This document shows positions 25,081-32,957 of a DNA stretch of 64,000 bases, one piece after another. This stretch comes from Acidobacteriota bacterium. Lineage in GTDB: Bacteria; Acidobacteriota; Blastocatellia; HR10. The DNA lies in contig JAUQQC010000001.1 in NCBI GenBank assembly GCA_030550025.1, positions 310,001 through 374,000 of the forward strand, read 5' to 3'. A model generated the notes under the pieces. That model did not search any database. It saw only the letters and a program-made list of their open reading frames with translations, and was not told where the DNA came from. Made by a program: the position numbers and the translations under genes. Positions within the stretch are counted from its first letter, which is position 1, and each line of letters opens with the position of its first letter.

Positions 25081-26109
25081 TCAGATTCCGATGTATCGGG
25101 CGTAGAGGCTCCGAGCTAGCGCCATGTCCTCCGTGCCTTTGATGATACAATGCCCGTCCGGGAAGAGAGTCAGCTCGTAGCCGTTCACGCGAAAGACGAG
25201 GAGGAATTCCTTGAGCGTCACCTCACCAAGCGGCTTCAGGCGTTCGGCGATCTCCCGCAGGTCGAGCGAGACGTCGCCGAGACCCGAAATGTGAACGGCA
25301 TTTCGCCCGCATAGTGTCAGGGCCGATTGGCGCAGGCTCGCTTCCAGGAACTCGAATCGCCGATGTCGGCAGGCCGGACAATCCGCGCGCTCACGCACCT
25401 TCTGCAGACTCACGCGATGGAAGGACGTCTCCCACACGTCCACCTGAATCACCCCCCCATGTAACTTCTCGATGCTCCCAGTGAGCAGCTTGAGCGCCTC
25501 CGTCACCTGGATCGAGGCGACGGTGAGGATGACGGGGAGGATGATGCCCGCCGTATCGCACGTCGGGGAGGAAGCAGGCGGGGGGATCTTCTCGAATACG
25601 CACCGCAAGCACGGCGTAACGCCAGGACGGATCGTCATCGTGAGCCCGTAGGAGCCGACGGCCGCGCCGTAGATCCACGGCTTCCCGTGTTTGACGCACG
25701 CATCGTTGATGAGATAGCGCGTCTCGAAATTGTCCGTGCCGTCGAGGACGACGTCCACATCGGTAATCAACCGCTCGATGTTCTTGTAGTTCACGTCGGC
25801 GACGACGGGCTCCGTCTGAACGTCGGCGTTAATGCGCGCGATGCGCCGGGCGCAGGCGATGGCCTTCGGGAGCCGTTCGGCAGCGTCGCGCTCCTCGAAC
25901 ATAATTTGCCGCTGCAGGTTAGACTCCTCGACGAAATCGCGATCCACCAGGCGCAGGAATCCCACGCCCGCACGCGCGAGCATCTCAGCCTGCGCCGCGC
26001 CGAGCGCTCCGCAACCGATGATGATGGCGCGACTCCGGAGCAGTCGCTCTTGTCCGGACTCGCCGATCTCCCGAAAGAGAATTTGCCGCGAATATTTCTC
26101 CCGGTTCAT
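25081..26109 (-). CDS. ThiF/MoeB-type E1 adenylyltransferase with extra C-terminal domain
   Basis: A 342-residue E1-like enzyme that adenylates the C-terminal glycine of a ubiquitin-like sulfur carrier. Visible are [20 protein letters not shown] (ATP-binding Rossmann motif, about 28), [12 protein letters not shown] (about 56), [16 protein letters not shown] (about 123) and two zinc-binding Cys pairs, CLRC and CPAC. The last about 75 residues form an additional alpha/beta domain without a recognised name. This is not the rhodanese domain found on many MoeB proteins, which here is a separate gene 43 bases upstream. In Thermus one such enzyme serves several carriers, so it may also activate TtuB. 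The start at 26109 follows GGGAGGGGT. Confidence 0.88.
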   Translation of the reverse strand: MNREKYSRQILFREIGESGQERLLRSRAIIIGCGALGAAQAEMLARAGVGFLRLVDRDFVEESNLQRQIMFEERDAAERLPKAIACARRIARINADVQTEPVVADVNYKNIERLITDVDVVLDGTDNFETRYLINDACVKHGKPWIYGAAVGSYGLTMTIRPGVTPCLRCVFEKIPPPASSPTCDTAGIILPVILTVASIQVTEALKLLTGSIEKLHGGVIQVDVWETSFHRVSLQKVRERADCPACRHRRFEFLEASLRQSALTLCGRNAVHISGLGDVSLDLREIAERLKPLGEVTLKEFLLVFRVNGYELTLFPDGHCIIKGTEDMALARSLYARYIGI

Positions 26110-26152
26110 ACCCCTCCCGATCGAAGAAGCTATCGGATTTCTCCTTCGTCCG

Positions 26153-26524
26153 TCAACTCCCTGCCCCACGCACTCCATACAGCGGAAGCGGGAGACCCAC
26201 GCGCGCGGCCCACGCCCGAATCCCCCCGCGCAGAATTATGCCCCGATAGCAATAGAGGTCGGCACGCGGGTCCAGCTCGCTCGCCCGCCACGGAAGCTCG
26301 GGCCAGCGGATGAGCCACGAGCCAGGAATTCGGCAATAGGCGTGTTCGTCCGGCTGCCGCACGTCCACCAAAAGGATGGCACCCGGACCCTCCTCCAGAA
26401 GGGCTTTCAATTCCTCGGGCTCGATCCCTTTCGGCCGCGCGCGAGCGCACGGGGCCAGGTCAACAACGGAGGACGGACTCGCTCCCACCCGCGATGGCGG
26501 GAATGATGGAAACTTCCGTGCCAT
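26153..26524 (-). CDS. Shortened rhodanese-like sulfurtransferase domain protein
   Basis: A protein of up to 123 residues with a single rhodanese domain. [19 protein letters not shown] and the active-site start DLYCYRG (Cys about 92) are present. Next, where rhodaneses carry a loop completion, a helix and a strand, the sequence runs directly into [16 protein letters not shown], so roughly 15-20 residues are missing in frame. The catalytic Cys remains but its loop is atypical. The ATG at 26524 overlaps the end of the carrier gene by 65 bases. A GTG at 26488 would reduce the overlap, and the domain starts only at about residue 33. It would normally load persulfide sulfur onto the carrier. It may be degenerate. 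Confidence 0.68.
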   Translation of the reverse strand: MARKFPSFPPSRVGASPSSVVDLAPCARARPKGIEPEELKALLEEGPGAILLVDVRQPDEHAYCRIPGSWLIRWPELPWRASELDPRADLYCYRGIILRGGIRAWAARVGLPLPLYGVRGAGS

Positions 26525-26756
26525 CTCGCACCTCGGTCGCCAGTCCGCTCAGAAAGCGAATATCCTCGCCATCCACGTAGATGTTCACAAACCGCCGGAG
26601 CTGTCCATCGGGTTCGCGCAAACGCTCGGTGATGCCCGGATACTGTCGTTCCAATTGCTCTAACAGTTCGCCGACAGTTCCAGCCGACAGTTCGATCACA
26701 TCACGGTTCTCTGTAAAACGTCGGAGCGGTTGCGGAATCCGGACCGTCACGCTCAT
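26460..26756 (-). CDS. MoaD/ThiS/CysO-like sulfur carrier with C-terminal tail
   Basis: A 98-residue beta-grasp protein. A ubiquitin-like fold is indicated by VRIPQPLRRFTENRDVIEL, GTVGELLEQLERQYPG (helix), FVNIYVDGEDIR and the C-terminal [11 protein letters not shown]. The diglycine, where sulfur is attached as a thiocarboxylate, is followed by seven more residues, SESVLRC, confirmed by reading the codons up to the TGA at 26460. It resembles CysO/HcyS-type carriers that feed sulfur to PLP enzymes, and its gene lies 25 bases after a threonine-synthase-like gene. The start at 26756 has AGGAGGG upstream. The upstream in-frame extension is low-complexity arginine-rich and rejected. MoaD for molybdopterin is less likely because no moa genes are near. 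Confidence 0.82.
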   Translation of the reverse strand: MSVTVRIPQPLRRFTENRDVIELSAGTVGELLEQLERQYPGITERLREPDGQLRRFVNIYVDGEDIRFLSGLATEVRDGTEVSIIPAIAGGSESVLRC

Positions 26757-26781
26757 CGTCTCGTGCCCTCCTGACAGGGAT

Positions 26782-28044
26782 TCATATTCCTTCTCGGAGC
26801 AGTCGTTCCACTTCGGCGATCTTCGGCGCGATGGTGATGGGAGGCGATGCCGTGAGCGCCTCCATCGTCTTGAGGCCATTTCCGGTAATGGTCAAGATGA
26901 TCGTCTCATCGGGAGAGAGACGCCCTTGCTCGGCGAGCTTCTTCGTCACGGCGACGGTTACCCCTCCGGCCGTCTCCGTGAAGATCCCTTCCGTCTCGGC
27001 CAGCAGGCGAATGCCTTCGCGGATCTCCTCATCGGTAGCATCCTCGGCCCAACCGCCGCTCTCGCGGATAGCTCGCATGGCGAAATAGCCATCGGCAGGA
27101 TCGCCGATGGCCAGCGAATGCGCGATCGTCCGCGGTTTCACCGGACGAATTTCCTCGCTCCCTTCTCTGATGGCCGCGACAATCGGATTACACCCTCGCG
27201 CCTGGGCTCCGAATAAGCGGGGACGCGCCGGGGGGATCAGACCCAGGTGTTGCAGCTCCGCGAACGATTTGTGAATCTTCGTCAGAAGCGAACCTCCGGC
27301 CATCGGGACGACCACGGCATCGGGAGCGCGCCAACCCAACTGCTCAGCGATCTCAAAGCCTACGGTCTTAGAGCCCTCCGAATAGAAGGGGCGAAGATTG
27401 ACATTAACCAACCCCCAGTTCAAGGTGTAGACGATCTCGCTGCAGAGACGATTGACGTCATCGTAGGTGCCGCGAATGGCGATCACCCGCGCCCCATAGA
27501 TCTGCGTGCCGAGGATTTTCGCTTGTTCGAGCATCTCCGGGATGAAGACGTAGGCCTTCAATCCCGCCCGCGCGGCATTGGCAGCGACCGAGTTGGCCAG
27601 ATTTCCCGTCGAGGCGCACCCCACCGTGTCGAAGCCGAATTCGCATGCTTTGGAGAGCGAGACAGCGACGACACGATCTTTGAACGAGAGCGTGGGATGG
27701 CATACGCCATCATTCTTGATGTAGAGGTTCTTTAGTCCGAGCGCGGCGCCCAATCGCGGGGCCGGCACAAGCGGCGTGTATCCGGTCTCGGCCCCCACGC
27801 GCGGCGGGACGCCCAAGGGCAGCAGCTCCCGGTATCGCCACATCGTCGGGGGACGCGAGGCGATAAGCTCACGGGAGATCACACGCACGAGCGCGGCGTA
27901 GTCGTACTCTACTTCCAGAGGGCCGAAGCACTCTTCGCAAATCGCTACCGGCCGCTCTGGATACTCTGCGCGACAGAGCCGACACCGCAATCCGGTCACG
28001 TAACTTCGCGTTTCCGCCTCGACGGTGTTAGTGGCTTGTGCCAT
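26782..28044 (-). CDS. thrC: Threonine-synthase-like PLP enzyme
   Basis: A 420-residue fold-type II PLP enzyme of the threonine synthase group. An N-terminal zinc-ribbon-like segment (CRLC...CEEC, about 18-40) precedes the catalytic region with the PLP lysine in HPTLSFKDR (about 122), the phosphate-binding-like GCASTGNLANS and AGGSLLTK. Threonine synthase converts O-phosphohomoserine to threonine. Relatives with the same fold add sulfide or a carrier thiocarboxylate instead. The direct link to a sulfur carrier, a rhodanese and an E1 makes a sulfur-transfer reaction a real alternative, so the symbol is tentative. The ATG at 28044 has GAGGAGAG; the frame upstream is open but lacks a ribosome site. 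A structured leader of about 120 bases precedes it. Confidence 0.85.
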   Translation of the reverse strand: MAQATNTVEAETRSYVTGLRCRLCRAEYPERPVAICEECFGPLEVEYDYAALVRVISRELIASRPPTMWRYRELLPLGVPPRVGAETGYTPLVPAPRLGAALGLKNLYIKNDGVCHPTLSFKDRVVAVSLSKACEFGFDTVGCASTGNLANSVAANAARAGLKAYVFIPEMLEQAKILGTQIYGARVIAIRGTYDDVNRLCSEIVYTLNWGLVNVNLRPFYSEGSKTVGFEIAEQLGWRAPDAVVVPMAGGSLLTKIHKSFAELQHLGLIPPARPRLFGAQARGCNPIVAAIREGSEEIRPVKPRTIAHSLAIGDPADGYFAMRAIRESGGWAEDATDEEIREGIRLLAETEGIFTETAGGVTVAVTKKLAEQGRLSPDETIILTITGNGLKTMEALTASPPITIAPKIAEVERLLREGI

Positions 28045-28379
28045 GTTCTCTCCTCGACGAAAACCCCGCACCCGCAGGCGTAGAATGCATCTGTCCGCCG
28101 GACTCGCTCCAGGCGGTTCGTCCTCTTTCAGAGCATCGGTTGCGATAAATCGCCGCGCACATGTAAATGGCAAAGATTATGCGCTCAAGCCGAATCTGTC
28201 AAGGCCCGTCTATGACAGGCAGGGAGATCGCCTTTCGGCTCGAAGTGGTAGACGAACAACGCAAGGGTAGGATTGAACCGCGCGGTGATCAAAGGCGAAG
28301 GCGTGTGAAATTCCACGCTTCAGCCGTCCGCGCGCTCGTGCAGTGGCCGAGCCCGGTATCGTCAGGGGCGGGCGTCATT
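28045..28379. other. Intergenic region between threonine dehydratase and the thrC-like gene
   Basis: The 335 bases contain a promoter for the thrC-like operon, its leader of about 120 bases with short stems (28095-28099 with 28112-28116, and 28142-28145 with 28150-28153), and, next to the dehydratase stop, a five-base stem at 28301-28318. I found no tRNA, no convincing small gene and no recognised riboswitch. Confidence 0.6.
28174..28202 (-). promoter_or_regulatory. Candidate promoter of the thrC-carrier-rhodanese-E1 operon
   Basis: A perfect TTGACA read on the minus strand (28197-28202) is followed 17 bases on by TAATCT (28174-28179). CATAAT with a short 15-base spacer overlaps it. Transcription would start near 28167, 123 bases before the ATG. 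Confidence 0.42.
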
Positions 28380-29342
28380 TCACGTGGCGAGAAGTTGCCG
28401 CAGGGCCGAGAGTGTGATGTTGCCCCCGGAGAGGTCGAGCGCGACCTTGCGCCCACGCAATCGGTCTCGGATTCGAAGAGCGGCGGCCAAAGGGGCAGCT
28501 CCGGCGGCTTCGACGAGATTATGCGTGGCCTCCATCATGAGGAGCATGGCGCGGCGGATCTCCTCCTCACTGACGAGGATGAAATCGGCGAGGTTCTCGC
28601 GCAGGATAGTGAGCGGCAGCTCAAAGCCGACGCGCGTCGCCAACCCTTCGGCGAACGTGTTCATGAAGTCGGTCGCGACGACCCGCCCTTGGCGCCAGGA
28701 GAGATAGGCAGCCGGGGCAGCTTCGGATTGGACGCCGATGACTTCGATCTCCGGATTGAGGGCGCGGGCGGCGATGGAGATGCCGGAGGCGCCGCTGCCG
28801 CCACCGACGGGAACGAGGATGACTTCGACATCGGGCAAGTCCTCGACGATCTCCAATCCGATCGTCCCCACGCCGGCGATCAAATGTGGCTCGTTTGCCG
28901 AGTGGATGTACCGATACCCTTCACGTTCGGCCAACGCTCCGACATATTCGCGCGCTTCGTCGAAATCTCTTCCGTGAACGATGATCTCTGCGCCGAGGCG
29001 TTCGATGGCTCGCACCTTATCGGGATTGCTGCCGACGGGTACAACGATGCGCGCCCGCACGCCGAAGAGTCGCGCCGCCCAGGCGATGGACTGACCGTGA
29101 TTCCCCGTTGAAGCCGTGATGACGCCGCGCCGCCGTTCCTCCTCGCTCAAGCGCGCGAGGAGATTCACTCCGCCGCGCACTTTGAAGGCCCCGATCGGCT
29201 GATGGTTCTCATATTTCACGTACACCTCCGCATCGAGCAACTCGCTCAGCCCCGCGCACGGATACAATGGCGTGCGGGGAAGGTACCGGCGGATGAGCTG
29301 TTCGGCGTCGAGGATATCGAGAATCGTCGGAATGGCGTGCAT
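28380..29342 (-). CDS. Threonine/serine dehydratase (PLP-dependent)
   Basis: A 320-residue fold-type II PLP enzyme of the threonine ammonia-lyase/serine racemase family. The PLP lysine lies in GAFKVRGG (about 52), followed by the Asn-containing loop TASTGNHGQS (about 80), the phosphate-binding VPVGGGSGASG (about 180) and a C-terminal SGGN motif. No C-terminal ACT regulatory domain is present, so this is a catabolic-type or unregulated enzyme rather than biosynthetic IlvA. It deaminates threonine to 2-oxobutyrate and serine to pyruvate. The ATG at 29342 follows GGGAGGGAG. The gene is upstream of, and on the same strand as, the threonine-synthase-like gene but 335 bases apart, with its own promoter. 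Confidence 0.92.
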   Translation of the reverse strand: MHAIPTILDILDAEQLIRRYLPRTPLYPCAGLSELLDAEVYVKYENHQPIGAFKVRGGVNLLARLSEEERRRGVITASTGNHGQSIAWAARLFGVRARIVVPVGSNPDKVRAIERLGAEIIVHGRDFDEAREYVGALAEREGYRYIHSANEPHLIAGVGTIGLEIVEDLPDVEVILVPVGGGSGASGISIAARALNPEIEVIGVQSEAAPAAYLSWRQGRVVATDFMNTFAEGLATRVGFELPLTILRENLADFILVSEEEIRRAMLLMMEATHNLVEAAGAAPLAAALRIRDRLRGRKVALDLSGGNITLSALRQLLAT

Positions 29343-29376
29343 GAGTTTTCTCCCTCCCGGCAAAGATCAGCGCTTG

Positions 29377-29405
29377 ATTGTGCCATATGGAGGCGAAGAT
29401 GCCAA
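29377..29405 (-). promoter_or_regulatory. Promoter of the threonine dehydratase gene
   Basis: On the minus strand TTGGCA (29400-29405) and CACAAT (29377-29382) are spaced by 17 bases. The divergent AddB promoter begins five bases away, so both operons share a compact control region of 133 bases. Confidence 0.55.
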
Positions 29406-29409
29406 CGGC

Positions 29410-29438
29410 TGGGCATCGGGCTGGATTCGCGATACAAT
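29410..29438 (+). promoter_or_regulatory. Promoter of the addBA operon
   Basis: TGGGCA (29410-29415) and TACAAT (29433-29438, five of six consensus) are spaced by 17 bases. The expected start at about 29445 lies beyond the ATG at 29437, which is therefore excluded as a start codon and supports the GTG at 29476. Confidence 0.5.
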
Positions 29439-29475
29439 GAAGGGCGACGAGGCGGCATCGAGAGGGGGGAAAGCC

Positions 29476-32400
29476 GTGGGCCGCATCGAGATCTGGTTCG
29501 AACCGGTCTTGGGACGGAACCGAGAGGCCTTCGTTTCCCGCTGTCAGGACGCGCTGCGCGCCGGACGCGAGCAGACGTTCCTCTATCTGGTGGCGACGCG
29601 CCCGCTTTGGGAGGACGTCGTGCGTCGGATTGTGGATGGTGAGCGCGTGACGGCCTGTGGAGAACTGCGCGTGTTTCTTTTCGACGGACTCGTGCGACGG
29701 CTCCTTCAGGAGAGCCAGCAAGCTCCTCTTCTCCTCGAAGAGGGGGAGCGCGGCGTCATCGTCGAACGTCTGCTTGCGGAGCTGAACGCTCTGGGGGCGC
29801 TCCGGCATATGCGAGAGATCGCCCATCTGCCCGGCTGTGCCCGTTCGGTCGCGCGATTGCTCGGCGAATTGCAGCGGGCGGACATGTCGGCGGAGGAGTT
29901 CGCCGAATTCGTCTCGCAGGCGGCTCGCCCCGATGCCCGCGATCACGACGTGGCGTTGATCTACACAGCCTATGCGCGCGTTTTGGGTGAGATCGCGGCC
30001 CTCGACCCGGATGGCGCCTATCGGGGCGCTTTGGAACTTTTCCGCCAGCGCTCGGATCTCCCCCCTTGGCTGCGTGAGACGCGCGTGCTTTTGATTGAAG
30101 GTTTCTTCGACTTCACGCCCGTTCAGAAGAAGCTGCTGCGGTACCTGATCGAGCGCGTCCCCGAGACCATCGTGAGCTTGGTCTTCGATCCCGAGAATCC
30201 GTCCGTCTTTCAAGAGCCGCTCGCCGATACGCTTCGATTCCTTCACTCGATGGGGGGGGCTGTCGTCGTGGAGCAGAAGACGGAGGTGCTCCCCTATGAC
30301 GTGCGCCTTCGACCTTTGCGGCGGCTCTTCGCCGGTGAGGAGAATACGGGCGAATGTGGGGGACGAACCACTGGAGACGAGCCGCCGATCACGATCCTCG
30401 CGGCAATGGGGTTCGCCGAAGAGGTTCGGGAGATCGCCCGCCTCATCAAGCGGCTCATTCATGATGAGGGGTATCGGGCATCGGAGATCGCCGTGATCGC
30501 GCGCGACGTCGCCTATCTGCGGGCGCTTGGCGAGGAACTGCCGCGCCTGGACATCCCCATTGCGCTCGATGTGCGGGAGCCGCTGACCGCCGTCCCCATC
30601 GTCAAGGCTGCGGTGCGCGTCTTGGAGGCGCGCGTGGGACAGGAGATGGCCGCCGTGTATGCCGCGCTGCTCAAAAGCGACTATCTCGATCCATTCAGCT
30701 CGTACGATCGCGATGCCATCGAGAGCGCGATGCGCGTTGTGGGCGTGGATCTGAACATCCGCGAGTTTCAGAAACGGGCGCGCGACCTTCGGCGGATCAA
30801 GGAGCATCAAGCGCACACGCTCACGGCGCGGACGGTAGATCTCGAAGAGGTGCAGCAAGAGCTGGCACGGCTTCGGCGCGCGGGGGCGGCGCTCGAGGCG
30901 ATGCTTGAAGCTGTGGACGGCATGCGGCGCGCGCTCGCGCACATCCCCGAGCGGGGGAGGATCCCTGATTTCGTGGAGGGGTTCCGACGCGCGCTTGACG
31001 CCTTCGGGCTGCGAGAACGCGTGCAACGCGAGCTTCTCGAGGCGAAGCGAGATGAAGCGGCGTGGCGGCGGCTCGCGCGCGATCTGCGTGGATGGCAGGC
31101 CTTGGAGGAATGCTTAGATCGGCTCCTGCAGCTCAGCGAGCGCGCCGATCGCGCGTTGGCGGCGCGCGCGCTTGGGGGAGAGCACGAGGACCAGGCTGCG
31201 ATCGTCGCCGCGGCCATGCTCCGGCGGCCGCTCGATGTCAGGGAATTTCGCGATCTCTTCGTGCATTGGCTCGAGCAGGTGGAATTTCGTCGGGAGCGCG
31301 GCGATCCCAGGGGAGTGCGCTTGCTGGAGGCCACGCAAGCGCGCGGTCTCGCCTTTCGCATCGTCATCCTGCCGGGCCTCATTGAGGGGGGATTCCCCCG
31401 CGCGCCCGAACGCGATTGGATCTATTCGGTCGCCGAGCGGGAACGATTGGCAGCCGCTGGTCTTTTCCTCGAAGACCTCTCGCCGCGTCGCTTCGAGGCC
31501 AAAGAGGCGCACTTCTTTTATCACGCCGTCTGTCAAGCGACTGAGCGCGTATACCTGACCTATCCGCGCGCGGGAGCGACGGGCGAGGAGACCGTCCCCT
31601 CTCCTTTCCTCGACGACGTGCGCGAAGTCTACGGCGAAGCCGAAGGCGGGACTCCGGCGATCCGCGTTCACGAGGCGGATCCGACGACATACGACGTGCG
31701 CGCCATTGCGGCGCTCGACGATGGACGTCGGGCGCTCCTGGCGAGCTTCTATCAAACGACGCCGGACGACGCCCTTGCGCTCCACCTCTATAATGAAGCG
31801 CTTCGAGCCGGGTGGGTGGATCGGCTCCTCCTTCACCGCGCGGCGATCGAACGTCGGCGGGAGCGTGGGGAGTTGGGGCCGTTCACCGGCGTGCTCACCG
31901 ATGCGACCCTGCGTCAGCATCTCCAGGTGCGATTCGGCCCAAAGCGCGTGTATTCTCCGAGCCAGTTGAATGCGTATGGTCAATGTCCGTTCCGATTCTT
32001 CGCGCAGCGCGTGTTGCGCCTGGAGAAGCGAGAGGAAGCTTCGCTCGATCTTGTCGCCTTGGATCGCGGGTATTTGCTGCACGCCATTCTGCATGACTTC
32101 TTCGAGCGACATGCGCGGGGATCGCTCGTGCCCGAGCGGCGTCACGAGTATCGCGAAGAGATGGCGCGTGTGGCCGAGCGCATCTTCTTCGAATACGAGC
32201 AGAAGGCGCTTCCGATCAATCGCGCCCTCTGGGAGTTGGAGAAGGCCGAGATCCTCGACACGCTGGTCCAATTCCTCGATGCCGAGATCGCGTATCAGCG
32301 GCAGACCGAAGGGCGCATGCGCCCGTACTGGTTGGAGCTGGGATTCGGTATGGGATCGGAGGACAGAGATCGCTGTCATCCCGACTCTCGACGAGAACCG

Positions 32401-32955
32401 CTTGTGCTGCGCCGCGCGAAGGCATCTTCGGGACACGCTCGAACCGTCCTCGAGGAGGATCGCCTCCAGATTCGTGGACGCATTGATCGCGTGGATCGGT
32501 CGGATGAAGGCCATTACATCGCCTACGATTATAAATCGGGGAGTGGGGCTTCCGTAGAGGAGATCGAAGAGGGCGTTGATTTGCAACTCCCCCTGTATAT
32601 CCTCGCGCTGGAACGGCTATTTCTTCAGCCGGATGAAGAGGTCATTGGTGGGGGATATTATTCGATTCGCACGGGGAAGCGCACGCGGGGCCTCTATCGG
32701 CGGGAAGCGGCAGCGTTGACGGCCATCAGCGAGCGCGCGCGTTCCTCACTGCCGACGCCGGAGTGGGAGGAACGGCTCGCGCGCGCTGAGCGCTTCGCCT
32801 GGCAATATGTCGACGGGATGCGATGTGGGGACTTTCGCGTCTGGCCGAAGAGCGTGCGCGTATGCCAGCGCTGCGAATTTCAGGCCGTGTGTCGCTTCGA
32901 TCCCTATCAGGCGCGCTTCGTGATGAAAGAGAGTCCATCTCCCTCCGAGGACTAG
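29476..32955 (+). CDS. addB: AddB-like ATP-dependent nuclease subunit
   Basis: A 1159-residue protein with an inactive helicase-like N-terminus and a PD-(D/E)xK nuclease at the C-terminus. The nuclease region begins SPSQLNAYGQCPFRFFAQ (first Fe-S Cys). It has the catalytic GRIDRVD...AYDYKSG (D and K) and ends with VCQRCEFQAVC, a C-x2-C-x5-C that with the first Cys would ligate a [4Fe-4S] cluster as in AddB. With AddA it processes double-strand breaks for RecA-dependent recombination. I place the start at GTG 29476, which has GAGGGGGG about eight bases upstream and gives an N-terminus GRIEIWFEP. An ATG at 29437 lies inside the -10 hexamer. AddA starts two bases after the stop. Confidence 0.88.
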   Translation: MGRIEIWFEPVLGRNREAFVSRCQDALRAGREQTFLYLVATRPLWEDVVRRIVDGERVTACGELRVFLFDGLVRRLLQESQQAPLLLEEGERGVIVERLLAELNALGALRHMREIAHLPGCARSVARLLGELQRADMSAEEFAEFVSQAARPDARDHDVALIYTAYARVLGEIAALDPDGAYRGALELFRQRSDLPPWLRETRVLLIEGFFDFTPVQKKLLRYLIERVPETIVSLVFDPENPSVFQEPLADTLRFLHSMGGAVVVEQKTEVLPYDVRLRPLRRLFAGEENTGECGGRTTGDEPPITILAAMGFAEEVREIARLIKRLIHDEGYRASEIAVIARDVAYLRALGEELPRLDIPIALDVREPLTAVPIVKAAVRVLEARVGQEMAAVYAALLKSDYLDPFSSYDRDAIESAMRVVGVDLNIREFQKRARDLRRIKEHQAHTLTARTVDLEEVQQELARLRRAGAALEAMLEAVDGMRRALAHIPERGRIPDFVEGFRRALDAFGLRERVQRELLEAKRDEAAWRRLARDLRGWQALEECLDRLLQLSERADRALAARALGGEHEDQAAIVAAAMLRRPLDVREFRDLFVHWLEQVEFRRERGDPRGVRLLEATQARGLAFRIVILPGLIEGGFPRAPERDWIYSVAERERLAAAGLFLEDLSPRRFEAKEAHFFYHAVCQATERVYLTYPRAGATGEETVPSPFLDDVREVYGEAEGGTPAIRVHEADPTTYDVRAIAALDDGRRALLASFYQTTPDDALALHLYNEALRAGWVDRLLLHRAAIERRRERGELGPFTGVLTDATLRQHLQVRFGPKRVYSPSQLNAYGQCPFRFFAQRVLRLEKREEASLDLVALDRGYLLHAILHDFFERHARGSLVPERRHEYREEMARVAERIFFEYEQKALPINRALWELEKAEILDTLVQFLDAEIAYQRQTEGRMRPYWLELGFGMGSEDRDRCHPDSRREPLVLRRAKASSGHARTVLEEDRLQIRGRIDRVDRSDEGHYIAYDYKSGSGASVEEIEEGVDLQLPLYILALERLFLQPDEEVIGGGYYSIRTGKRTRGLYRREAAALTAISERARSSLPTPEWEERLARAERFAWQYVDGMRCGDFRVWPKSVRVCQRCEFQAVCRFDPYQARFVMKESPSPSED

Positions 32956-32957
32956 GG

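Noticed and set aside
28045-28200. Possible SAM, SAH or other sulfur riboswitch before the thrC-like gene
   Set aside because: The leader has stems but none of the conserved core sequences of these classes that I could recognise, so no riboswitch is annotated.
29209-31026. 605-codon frame antisense to addB
   Set aside because: AddB has a promoter, conserved nuclease motifs and neighbour addA. The opposite frame shows only repetitive charged residues.
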